A stretch of 64,000 bases of DNA from Symbiodinium natans (taxonomy: Eukaryota; Sar; Dinophyceae; Suessiales; Symbiodiniaceae), in NCBI GenBank assembly GCA_905221605.1, contig CAJNDS010002190.1:935788-999787 (forward strand), in the 5' to 3' direction. Positions 9,497-18,149 of the stretch are shown in pieces (within the stretch, counting starts at the first letter, position 1; each line of letters begins with the position of its first letter). Position numbers and translations under genes: made by a program. The notes below the pieces were generated by a model that was not told the origin of the DNA, did not search any database, and worked only from the letters and a program-made list of their open reading frames with translations.

Positions 9497-10016
9497 GATC
9501 CACCTCTGCTCCAAGATGCCGGCGCCACGCTCAGTGATACCAGGGCGAGGTTGAGGGCTTAGGGGGTTCGGGTCTAGGGTCTAGGGTCTAGGGTCTAGGG
9601 TTTAGGGTTTAGGGTTTAGGGTTTAGGGTTTAGGGTTTAGGGTTTAGGGTTTAGGGTTTAGGGTTTAGACTTGAGGGCCTAGGGTTCATAGGGCTTCGAG
9701 TTTGGGCTGTAATTAGGGAAGAAATGCCAACCCGGAACCTGAGGTCTCACTAAGACCCCAAGCCTTTACCCACAACCGCCAAACCTTGCAAACCCTCAGA
9801 CCTAAACCCTATAACCCTAAACCCCACAACGCCCAAACCCAAACCTTCGGACCCGAAACCCCCCCCCCCCCTTCCCCCCAACCCCTAAACCCTAAACCCT
9901 AAACCCTAAACCCTAAACCCTAAACCCTAAACCCTAAACCCCCAAAGGCGTGGAACGCAGAGCTGGACAGCCTGATCCTGCCATTCGAGGACCGACTTGA
10001 CACTGAAGCTAGGAAG
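9497..10016 (+). CDS. Two coding-like exons joined by a GC-AG intron made of telomere arrays
   Basis: Exon one (9497-9544) starts after TTCGCAAG| and reads DPPLLQDAGATLSDTR. Exon two (9948-10016) reads AWNAELDSLILPFEDRLDTE then ARK and ends at GAAG|GTCTTT. Removing 9545-9947 joins them in frame at CAGG|GCG. The 403-bp intron begins with G-rich TTTAGGG/TCTAGGG units and ends with CCCTAAA units before CCCCCAAAG|G, so its two ends can pair. Product unknown. Confidence 0.6.
9545..9947 (+). repeat. Intron with inverted telomere-type ends
   Basis: 5' GCGAGG; TTTAGGG-type array at 9570-9668; unique middle; CCCTAAA array at 9886-9940; 3' CCAAAG|GCG. AGG(G)CG is present at both edges. Inverted heptamer arrays take the place of a TIR. 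Confidence 0.6.
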
Positions 10017-10760
10017 GTCTTTAAAAGGCCCTGTCTTAGGGTTTAGGGTTTAGGGTTTAGGGTTTAGGGTGAGGGTTAGAGGGTTATGGGTGCGGGGGTT
10101 CTAGACCTGTGGTAAGGGTTTCACAGGGTTATGACTGGCGGGGTCGTTGTTTAGGGGCTTGCGTTTTTGGAGATTGGGCCTTCATGCCTATGTGTTTAGT
10201 TACGTTCTTTTTGGGTTTTGTGCTTTCAGGTTATAGGGCCGTAGGCTTGTAGGGTTTCGGGTTGTGGACCAGGTAGTCCCTTGGCATATTTTGCGTTTTC
10301 CCCTGAGGCTTAAGAGGATCGCATATCGGGATCTTTCTCACAGGCTTTAGAGGTCAACTTTGCAAAATCTCTGAGCTGGGAAGCCCCAGCTGCGGGTCTT
10401 ATATAGCTTAGGGTTTAGGGTTTAGGGTTTAGGGTTTCGGGTTTAGGGTTTAGGGTTTAGGGTTTAGGGGCTTAGGGGCTTAGGGGGCTTTGGGGCTTTG
10501 GGGCTTCAGGGGGTTTAAGGGTATGGGTTTCAGTCCTTGAAAACACGTCATCTTCTATCATTCCTATACCCTGCAGACTGAGCTTAGGTTTGTATTCGCC
10601 CCAAGTGCATAGTTACCTTAAACCCTAAACTCTAACCCTTAAACCCCAAACCTACAGTAGGTTTAGGGTTCATGGTTTAGGGTTTAGGGTTTAGGGTTTA
10701 GGGTAACCCTAAACCTGAAACCCCGAACCTAGAGTAGCTATGAAACCTTCAGTCTCTTGA

Positions 10761-11021
10761 GCCAGGCCAACACCCCGAAGCCTTGGGATGCTCCCCCTTA
10801 TACTACCGGGGATTATAATGGGTATAATAGGGGGTACGATAATCCCTCTTAAGGATTGCTAGTGTTCCTTAATTCGGGAGTATAATAGGGGTATGAGAAT
10901 AGTACAAGGGAGAAAATCCCAACCGAAGCCCCAAAAGCTTTCGTCGCAACTTCGCCGCGCTTGTCCTTCCGGACAGCGCTGGTCTTTCCGGACGCGGCCC
11001 CTCCTCATCTGGCAGCCTTAG
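10761..11021 (+). CDS. Coding-like exon interrupted by a family B element
   Basis: The left part ARPTPRS (10761-10782) and the right part PKSFRRNFAALVLPDSAGL, then SGRGPSSSGSL (10931-11019), form one frame when 10783-10922 and one copy of the 8-bp duplication CCGAAGCC are removed. The right end runs into TTAGGGTTTAGGG. An upstream in-frame TGA at 10758 places the exon start near 10761. Product unknown. Confidence 0.5.
10783..10922. mobile_element. MITE-like element, family B, with 8-bp TSD
   Basis: TTGGGATGCTCCCCCTTATA at the left; right end AAAATCCCAA. A perfect 8-bp CCGAAGCC lies on both sides (10775-10782, 10923-10930). Related copies: 16076-16180, 36136-36231, 58433-58653 and the fragment 59828-59867. 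The 8-bp TSD fits hAT-like mobilisation. Confidence 0.82.
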
Positions 11022-11096
11022 GGTTTAGGGTTTGGGGGTTTGGGGGTTTGGGGTTTAGGGTTTAATTAGACTAGGGTTTAGGGTTTAAGGTCTGCG

Positions 11097-11400
11097 CCGG
11101 TGTGGACTCCGGCTTCTACCAGTTCCTCGAGGCTTGACGCGGCTCCTCCAGCCCGCAAGCGTCGGTCTTCTTGCGAGGTTGAAAAGCACGGCGAGATTAT
11201 TAATGTCGCACCACGCCAGCCTCGATCGTTTTGCGTGGCCTCACATCGTCTCTGGTGCCATTACAACAACACTTCGGACTGTTCGTTGGCGCCGAATTTT
11301 CGAGTAGGTTGCACGCTTCCAACGGTGGCAAAAGCCCGAAGGCGTGATTTGGACGTTTCCGAGCCCAAAACCGTAAATTTAACCCTATGTGCCCCTGAAG
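11097..11400 (+). CDS. Coding-like exon of about 100 codons, unknown product
   Basis: The longest non-repetitive open frame outside the RCC1-like gene. It includes ASTSSSRLDAAPPARKRRSS, then CEVEKHGEIINVAPRQPRS and TVAKARRRDLDVSEPKTVNL. It has a basic, serine/arginine-rich start and two cysteine/histidine spots, but no motif I can name. It follows a TTTAGGG array and fades into CCCTAAA-like sequence after 11400. A GT donor could lie inside it (TGCGAG|GTTG at 11178). Confidence 0.5.
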
Positions 11401-11480
11401 CTTTCAACGAACCTCCCCCACCCCAACCCAAGACCCTAAACCCTACATCGCTAAACCCCTCTACCAGCTCAAATCCCCAC

Positions 11481-11570
11481 TTGGAAGCCCTTTTGACTTA
11501 GTAAATCTACTTAGTATCCGATAGAAATCCATCTAAAATCCCGACCGACTAAGTCAAATGGGCTTCGAAG
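11481..11570. mobile_element. MITE-like element, family L
   Basis: TIR TTGGAAGCCCTTTTGACTTA against the complement of TAAGTCAAATGGGCTTC. Second copy at 30062-30170. About 90 bp. Confidence 0.75.
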
Positions 11571-11756
11571 CAGACCCTATAGACCGTAGACCATAAAGGT
11601 CCCGGAACCCTGGAGACCCTAAAGTATAAGGCACCCTCTTACACTCAGGAACATTCCTTACTTAAGGGGTATTCTTGGAGTCCCTGGGAACCCTAAACCC
11701 TAAACCCGAAACCCTAAACCTAAACCCTAAATACACCCTAAACCCTAAACCCTCAG

Positions 11757-11856
11757 GGGCGGAGCAACCTTGTTTCCTCGCCGCGGAACTTCGTGGTGCG
11801 ATTGGCAGAGAACGCCGGGGTCTCGGCTGTGAAGTCCAGGCTCGAGGCTCTCACAC
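11757..11856 (+). CDS. Coding-like exon with clean splice borders
   Basis: Acceptor AACCCTCAG|GGGCGG, frame GRSNLVSSPRNFVVRLAENA then GVSAVKSRLEALT, donor CACAC|GTAGGGTTTAGGG. CCCTAAA lies upstream and TTTAGGG downstream. Alpha-helical character; family not recognised. Confidence 0.6.
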
Positions 11857-12057
11857 GTAGGGTTTAGGGTTTAGGGTTTAGGGTTTAGGGTTTAGGGTTT
11901 AGGACTCAGGGCTCACGGCTCAGGGTTCAGGGGTTTAGTAGTTCTGTTTTCCATTGTTTGGCTTGGGAGGCCCGGTTCCTGCTTTTTTTGGTGTTCTTCG
12001 AAACCCTAAACCCGAAACCCGAAACCAGGGTGTGCTGACGTTGGATCTCAGGGGCCC

Positions 12058-12128
12058 CCTAAACCCTAAACCCTAAACCCTAAACCCTAAACCCTAAACC
12101 CTAAACCCTAAACCCTAAACCCTAAACC
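12058..12128. repeat. (CCCTAAA)n array, about 10 units
   Basis: Near-perfect heptamer array between short unique stretches. The following 300 bases (12130-12430) hold a truncated family A end (about 12342-12378, GGGGGGCCCCTGCTTGTAGG) and no clear exon. Confidence 0.94.
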
Positions 12129-12829
12129 CACTTCTAGGCTATGAGCACAGCTCCTCTCCCCTGAAGTTTATTCTGAGATGCTTGCGTTTTGGGTTCAAGG
12201 GTACATAGATGCAAGTAGGGGCCCTAGCAGCAGTTAAGGGATTTCTGGCCGAAATAGAAAGACTTCTCATCCAATTCAGGGAAGCCCTAAGACCTAAACC
12301 CTACACCCCCAAATCTCGAACTTTGAGCCTTCAGCCCTTTAACCCTACTTGCAACCAGGGGGGCCCCTGCTTGTAGGGCTTAGGGTGTATCAGGCTTATG
12401 GGATAGGGATGCTATGGGGACTGTAAAAAAGGGTTTACCGTTTAGGGTTTAGGGTTTTTCGGGTTGAAGACAAGTCGCCATGTGGAGCGAAGTCTCCCGT
12501 TGTCCCAGGAGATGGCAGACAGAGCATGGAGGGATAGTTGGACCCCCCCCCCCCCAGCTTACCCATACTACTGGCCCACAGACCCCAACATGGTACAACA
12601 GCCATTGTTATACTGTTATGGGTAGTTTGGGGGTCTAGGTAATTACTAGGTATACCAAGACGTAGAGTAGCCGGTATACCCTTTCCAAGGCTCTGGCAAG
12701 AAGAAACGCGCATGCGCTATGAGCTCTTATAGTCATGCTCCGGCCAGGTGCTGTTTTGCCCACATTCAGGACAGAGAGCACAAAGAGGAATAACCCTCTT
12801 CTGCCAATTCGCTTTGCGTCCCCTCGGCG

Positions 12830-14506
12830 ATGCCCTTGACAATTGAGGTGAGCCTACTAAGCGGCAGCACAGTTTCACTGGAAGCAGAGCCGGATGAGTC
12901 CCTCGAAACATTCAAGTGCCGGGCACAGAGGGCTCTAGCAGTTGGCAGAGGCAGACTGGTCCACTCCTCGGGAGCTGTTCTGGGCGGAGCAGCTACGCTG
13001 CAGGAACACGGGCTGCAGAACGGCGATTCGCTAACATTGCATATCGCAGGGTTCACGTTCGCGGCAACCGCCATGCTTTCGCTGCGATTTTGGGGGACGG
13101 GTCTGTGGTGACCTGGGGCATGGCTGACTCTGGTGGCTACAGCAGTGCTGTGGAAGATCAGCTGAAAGACGTCCGGCAGATCCAAGCTACCCAAAGAGCT
13201 TTTGCTGCCATTCGGGGTGATGGGTCTGTTGTGACCTGGGGACATGCTGATTTTGGTGGCGACAGCAGCGCTGTGCAAGGCCAGTTGCAGGATGTGCAGC
13301 AGATCCGAGGTACCCACGTGGCCTTTGCTGCCATTCTGGGTGATGGATCTGTTGTGGTCTGGGGAAGGGATGGCTATGGGGTCATCGAAAGCACTGTGCA
13401 AGAGAAGCTGCGAGACGTCCGGGAGATCCAAGCTACCGAAGGTTCTTTTGCTGCCATGCTGGGTGATGGGTCTGTTGTGACCTGGGGACCTGCTGACTCT
13501 ACATCCCCCTTGGGAATAATTTTTCATTTTGTTTATACAAAGCCCAAGAGGATATTTTTTCCCCTAAACCCTAAACCCTAAACCCTAAACCCTAAACCCT
13601 AAACCCTAAACCCTAAACCCTATTGTTGTTTTTGTTTAAGGGGAGTGTAGGACTCTGGTGGCGACAGCAGTGCTGTGCGAGATCAGCTGCGCGACGTCCG
13701 GCAGATCCAAGCCACCGGCAGGGCTTCTGGGTAGCCCTGTGGTACCCTTTACCCTTTTTTTGGTTATGTGTTCCTTTTATAACCCCCCCCAAACCCTGAA
13801 CCCTGAACCCTGAACCCTAAACCCTAAACCCTGAACCCTAAACCCTAAACCCTAAACCCTCTGGGCTCCCAAGGCTTTTGCTGCGCTGCTAGCCGATGGG
13901 TCTGTTGTGACCTGGGGCGATTCTGACTGCGGGGGCAACAGCAGTGATGTGCAGGGTCAGCTGAAGGACGTGCAGCAGATCGGAGGCACCCGCGATGTCT
14001 TTGGCAGCGCGTTTGCTGCAATTCGGGCTGACGGCTCGGTGGTGACCTGGGGTGACGAAGACAGTGGTGGCGACAGCAGCGGTGTAGAAGCTCGGTTGAA
14101 GGGCGTGCAGAAAATCCAAGCATCTGACTACGCTTTTGCTGCCATTCTGGCCGATGGATCTGTTGCGACTTGGGGCAGTGCTCCGTGTGGTGGCGACAGC
14201 AGCGCTGTTGAATCTCAGCTCAAGGACGTGAAGCACGTCCAATCATCGGAGGCTGCATTTGCAGCCATTCTGGGTGACGGGTCTGTAGTGACCTGGGGAC
14301 ATGCTAATTATGGCGGCGACAGCGGTGATGTGCAAGATCAGCTGAAGGACGTGCAGCAGATCCAAGCCACTAGCAAGGCGTTTGCTGCAATTCTGGGCGA
14401 TGGGTCTGTTGTGACCTGGGGCGATTCTGACTGCGGCGGCAACAGCCGTGCTGTGCAGCATGAGCTGGTTGGATGTGTAGCAGAGCCGGCCAAAGCCTGT
14501 ATATAA
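12830..14506 (+). CDS. Ubiquitin-like/RCC1-repeat protein gene with two introner-like insertions and one frame shift
   Basis: The start ATG at 12830 opens a ubiquitin-like domain (MPLTIEVSLLSGSTVSLEAE ... NGDSLTLHI, about residues 1-72). A one-base loss near 13046-13050 then moves the frame, and RCC1-type repeats follow to TAA at 14504. Eight full repeats of about 41 residues and a partial ninth carry AFAAILGDGSVVTWG-like cores and GGDSSAVQDQLKDVQQIQAT-like tails. Insertions at 13495-13650 and 13723-13873 break repeat four and the start of repeat five; cutting each at its target duplication restores the frame exactly. RCC1 repeats form beta-propeller blades that bind protein or chromatin partners; from memory this domain pair is highly amplified in Symbiodinium. 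The last repeat ends abruptly in VGCVAEPAKACI, so the C-terminus is truncated. The frame shift means either a pseudogene or a sequence error; partner and function are unknown. Confidence 0.88.
13495..13650 (+). mobile_element. Introner-like element 1 in the RCC1-like gene (GA-AG)
   Basis: GACTCT is present at 13495-13500 and 13651-13656. The element starts ACATCCCCCTTGG and ends AAGGGGAGTGTAG, an imperfect TIR of about 12 bp. Inside are about eight CCCTAAA units (13563-13620). Cutting GCT|GACTCT...GTGTAG|GACTCT restores ADSGGDSSAV in frame. GA donors with AG|G acceptors are known in dinoflagellates. Confidence 0.82.
13723..13873 (+). mobile_element. Introner-like element 2 in the RCC1-like gene (family D, GC-AG)
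   Basis: GGCTT occurs at both edges. The TIR CTGGGTAGCCCTGTGG against the complement TTGGGAGCCCAGAGGG marks it as family D. CCCTAAA and CCCTGAA units fill 13788-13860. Removing 151 bp (not a multiple of three) at AGG|GCTT...CCCAAG|GCTTTT joins ATGR to AFAALLADGSVVTWG, moving from frame 1 to frame 2 as needed. A GC-AG intron is therefore strongly suggested. Confidence 0.85.
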
Positions 14507-14801
14507 TGAGGCCCACAACCCACCTTGGCAATGAGCCCTAAACCCTAATTAAACCCTAAGCCCCAAACCCACCATGAACCAACGGGAGGTGTGGTGATAC
14601 CATGGGGCGGGGGGTGGAGGGCTCCGTGAATGCTGGTGCAGATAGTCTCAAGCCACGAAAGCTTAGGTTGATTTGGAACTGCTTCAAGGCTGTTTATGGG
14701 CGCGGTCCCTATACAGTATGTGACCCTATAGCCCATGGATCTTGATAGGACCTCCGCAATCCTCCCCAGAAAGCCCTAAATCCTAAACCCTGGACCCTAT
14801 A

Positions 14802-14882
14802 AACGGCAATCAGCAGAGTGAGGAACGGCCAATCTTGCAGCACGCGCAGCTGGCAGACAACACGTGGTGCACGGGGCCCGGA
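14802..14882 (+). CDS. Coding-like exon, unknown product
   Basis: Frame NGNQQSEERPILQHAQLADN then TWCTGPG, after CCCTATAAAC and ending before GGTTTAGGGCTTAGGG. From 14885 to 16070 I see only arrays, degenerate G-rich sequence and a short frame RARLASFRPTGSEDLTE at about 15579-15630. Confidence 0.45.
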
Positions 14883-16075
14883 GGGTTTAGGGCTTAGGGT
14901 TTTCAGGGCTTGTAGGGTTTTTAGGTTGGTGGATTTAGGGTTGCAGGGTTTGTAGGGTTTGTAGGGTTTGCAGGATTTGTAGGGTTTCTAGCTTTGCATC
15001 AACGCTGCCGTCTCCAGTTGTCGTTTAAGGAGCTCTGAGAGCTCAGTTGGTGTGTGTTTTGTATAAGGTGCTTTTGCTTTTGGGCTTAGGGCAGTTAGTA
15101 TAAGGGGAAACCTCCCAAGTGAGCCCACGAAAATCAGGGGGGCCTCTCGGCCTTAAGCCCTGAACCCTCCAACCTCAAAACTGCCCTGAGCCCTGAAACC
15201 TCGAAACCCGGAATCCCTCAAGTGCCAACAGGTAGGGTCCCACATCGAAAAAGCAAGCAGGGAGAGCTGAGTTCAGGGTTTTCGGTTTAGGGTTTAGCGC
15301 TTGGGGCTTAGGGTTTAGGGTAGCCACCAAAGCCCTCAATCGTATATGCCCGAGGCGCCACGTGTAGTACAATGATGGAAAGAGGCGCCCTTCCCAACAG
15401 CCATGATCACTTGTTTTGTTGCCTACTTCCAGAGCAGTACGGCTTCGGGCTTAGGATTCCCTAAGCCCTTTAGGGTTTAGGGTTTAGGGTTTAGGGTTTA
15501 GGGTTTAGGGTTTAGGGTTTAGGGTAAGCCTACACCCAAACCCTCAACCTTTTGGGCGCACTCTAAGAGGCTTGGACTTCACGGGCCCGCTTAGCGTCGT
15601 TCAGGCCAACTGGCAGTGAAGACTTGACGGAGGGGGGGCGGTTTAGGGTTTAGGGTTTAGGGTTTAGGGTTTCGGGTTTAGGGTTTAGGGTTTAGGGTTT
15701 AGGGTTTAGGGCAAAGTTTCGGGTTTAGGGTTTAATGGTCAAACTGGTTGAGATTGTGGTGCCATTCCTTGATCCTTTGGAGATTTTGAGTGTTTCCACA
15801 GGGTTACTTGGGCGGGGGGAGGGGTAGCGCGGAGTTTGGGGGAATTCGAGTTGAGTGTAAGCCGACACCTATAGGTTCTAACACTACTAAGGATCTAAGA
15901 GGCCTCTAGCGCTCTTTAGGGCAGGATGACTCAATCCCCGTCTTCTCCCCCGAAACCCCTGGGCCTTCGGGCCCAAGCCAGGGGTCTCGGGTTTAGGGTT
16001 TAGGGATTAGAACCCTAAACTCTAAACCCTGAACCCTCAACTCTAAACCCCAAGCCCTTATCTCTAGACCCAAAC

Positions 16076-16180
16076 TTGGGATGTTCCCCCTTATACTAAG
16101 AGTCCTTAATAGGGATTGTAATCGGGGGATGCTAGAATCCCTATTGAGGAGTGTTAGTATAATAAGGTGGAACATCCCAA
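16076..16180. mobile_element. MITE-like element, family B, short copy
   Basis: TTGGGATGTTCCCCCTTATA at the left and the complement of TAATAAGGTGGAACATCCCAA-type sequence at the right. Flanks CCCAAAC and ACCAAAC resemble an imperfect 8-bp TSD. 105 bp. Confidence 0.82.
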
Positions 16181-16191
16181 CACCAAACCCT

Positions 16192-16263
16192 CAACTCCAA
16201 GCCGCAACCTTCGTGTTGGCACAGGCCATGGCCATTGCCATGGCGTCGCTGAACTGGGATTGA
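16192..16263 (+). CDS. Coding-like terminal exon
   Basis: Frame QLQAATFVLAQAMAIAMASL then NWD and TGA at 16261, immediately downstream of the family B element. An alanine/methionine-rich helix. Upstream exons unassigned. Confidence 0.4.
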   Translation, partial: QLQAATFVLAQAMAIAMASLNWD

Positions 16264-16391
16264 ACCACCCGCCCACACCCCTAGACTTTGTCATAGTAGG
16301 GTAACATTTTTCGTGTTTAAGGGGTGCTCAAGCTCAATAAGGAACACAGATGAAAATTTGTACTGCCATCCTAACCATGGACTAGGAAACC

Positions 16392-16456
16392 CGAGCACCT
16401 GACCCCAGTGACAGCCTTGGCTACACCAGCTGCATGCCCACGAAGCCGAATTCCGT
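16392..16456 (+). CDS. Coding-like exon fragment
   Basis: Frame RAPDPSDSLGYTSCMPTKPN then S, ending at a TTTTTTCGGG boundary before a ten-unit TTTAGGG array (16464-16534). Short; support is composition only. Confidence 0.3.
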
Positions 16457-16585
16457 TTTTTCGGGTTTAGGGTTTAGGGTTTAGGGTTTAGGGTTTAGGG
16501 TTTAGGGTTTAGGGTTTAGGGTTTAGGGTTTAGGCCCTTGGGACATGTTATATGTTCCCTTATTGGGCTTTAGGGGATCATATAC

Positions 16586-16698
16586 ACTTTGTGGTGCTTT
16601 ACAGTAACTTTAGATCCTTAGCCTTTTTGGGCTCATTGGGTTTCTTAATCAGGCAGCTAAACATGTAATTTATGGCTACCCTTCTAAGTGCAGCCAAG
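16586..16698. mobile_element. Family F element, second copy, next to family G sequence
   Basis: ACTTTGTGGTGCTTTAC through CTAAGTGCAGCCAAG matches the introner-like element at 4290-4386. The preceding 16548-16585 is family G. No flanking exon is recognised here. Confidence 0.6.
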
Positions 16699-16832
16699 TT
16701 CGGGAATATTTTTAGCCCTAAACCCTAAACCCTAAACCCTAAACCCTAAACCCGGGGTTTGAAGGGCCATCCTAGACCGCGTACCACGAAAGTTTGGCCG
16801 GTGTAAAGGGGAGGACCCTGAGTCCGAAACAA

Positions 16833-16864
16833 CATACATGTATGGGGCCCCCCTAGTTATAAAT
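16833..16864. mobile_element. Family A left-end fragment cut off by an array
   Basis: TACATGTATGGGGCCCCCCT, then AGTTATAAATA, changes directly into TTTAGGG units (16865-16917). After these a full family A element begins, so an array lies exactly between a broken and an intact copy. Confidence 0.75.
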
Positions 16865-16917
16865 AGGGTTTAGGGTTTAGGGTTTAGGGTTTAGGGTTTA
16901 GAGTTTAGAGTCTAGGG

Positions 16918-17044
16918 CTACATGTAGGGGCCCCCTAGTTATGAATCGGGTTATAAGGGCCCTCAATTGGGTTCTACGTCTTGCTACGTAGGTTCTAATT
17001 CCCTCAACTAAGGTTAGTATAGTTCGGGGGGCCCTAACTTGTAG
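16918..17044. mobile_element. MITE-like element, family A, full copy (+ orientation)
   Basis: TIR CTACATGTAGGGGCCCCCTA at the left and GGGGGGCCCTAACTTGTAG at the right, about 127 bp. The interior GGTTATAAGGGCCCTCAATT and AAGGTTAGTATAGT is shared by at least eight other copies. Confidence 0.88.
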
Positions 17045-17281
17045 ACCTAGGCGACAGTAGCCTCAGCGGGGGGATAGGGGGTTCCTGGGCAGCAGGTACT
17101 CGAGCATAAAACTCAAGCCCATCCCTCTTAAACCCGAAACCCTAAACCCTAAGTCTGAAACCCTAAACCCTAAGCCCTAAGCCCTAAGCCCTAAACCCTA
17201 AACCCTAAACCCCAAACCCTAACCAAAACCCCGAACCCTAAACCCTAAACCCGAAACCCTAAACCCTAAACCCTAAACCTT

Positions 17282-17378
17282 GAACGGGTGGGCTGGGATG
17301 GACCTGAAATGTCTAGCAAACAGCTTCAGGCAAAGCGTAGGACGCGGCTAGGGGGAGGCTTGCCTATGGTTGGTCAAG
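17282..17378 (+). CDS. Coding-like exon, unknown product
   Basis: Frame ERVGWDGPEMSSKQLQAKRR then TRLGGGLPMVGQ, ending at a GT donor CAAG|GTTTAGGG formed by the array. Left boundary abuts a CCCTAAA array and lacks an obvious AG. Confidence 0.5.
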
Positions 17379-17572
17379 GTTTAGGGCTTAGGGTTTAGGG
17401 TTTCAAGGTTTAGGGGTTAGGGTTTAGGGGTTAAGGTTTAGGGTTTAGGGTTGAGGGCTGTGAGCTTGGATCCCTGGTTTAGGCTCCAAATAGGGCTTGC
17501 CGAATCCGTCAATTGCCCTTGATGGCAACAATGGGCCTTTGACAGTAGGTACTTAGGGTCTTATCGAGGCTG

Positions 17573-17705
17573 GTACACGTAGGGCCCCCTGACTATACCA
17601 TCTTTACTCATTTCGCTCAGGGAATACGAGCCTTAACAGTAAGACTTGTCACCCAATGTAGGCCCCCTATAGCCCTGATTTATAACTAGGGCGCCCTGCT
17701 TGTAG
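17573..17705. mobile_element. MITE-like element, family A (- orientation)
   Basis: TACACGTAGGGCCCCCTGAC at the left and GGGCGCCCTGCTTGTAG at the right; interior reversed relative to the copy at 16918. Confidence 0.75.
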
Positions 17706-17868
17706 TAAGAAACAATCGGGGTTTGGGGGCTTCAAGCCAGCGCCCCAAAGTGCCCAGCATCCGAGAAAAAAAACCCGAACCTCTACGTACGCCCCAGGCG
17801 CAGCTTATCAGGGCTTAGGGGTTTAGAGTTTAGGGTTTAGGGTTTAGGGTTTAGGGTTTAGGGTATTG

Positions 17869-18146
17869 TTCGAGGCTTTGCCGCTTTCCCTTGGAGCGTG
17901 TCAGATATTTGCAAACTGCGGTAGGCGTTTAGTGGTCTGCAAAGCAGACCTGTCAGTGGAAGTACTCCCAGCTACGGGCATTTCTCAGAACATAAACCCT
18001 AAACCGTAAGTGCAGAAGTTGCGCAAGTCTTGGCACAAGCGGCTCGTCCACTGAGAAACGTCCATGCATGGGACCCTTCACCCTACTTGCCTCAAGCACC
18101 TGGTCATTTCTCTACTTTGTGGTCTCTTCCTGGGTATCCTGAATAA
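17869..18146 (+). CDS. Coding-like exons ending a gene
   Basis: First frame (17869-17993): FEALPLSLGACQIFANCGRR then LVVCKADLSVEVLPATGISQ. After a 20-base CCCTAAAC-type interruption, a second frame (18011-18146) reads AEVAQVLAQAARPLRNVHAW then DPSPYLPQAPGHFSTLWSL and PGYPE with TAA. The second looks like a genuine C-terminus. The two may be one exon broken by a two-unit heptamer insertion, or separate exons. Product unknown. Confidence 0.55.
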
Positions 18147-18149
18147 TTG

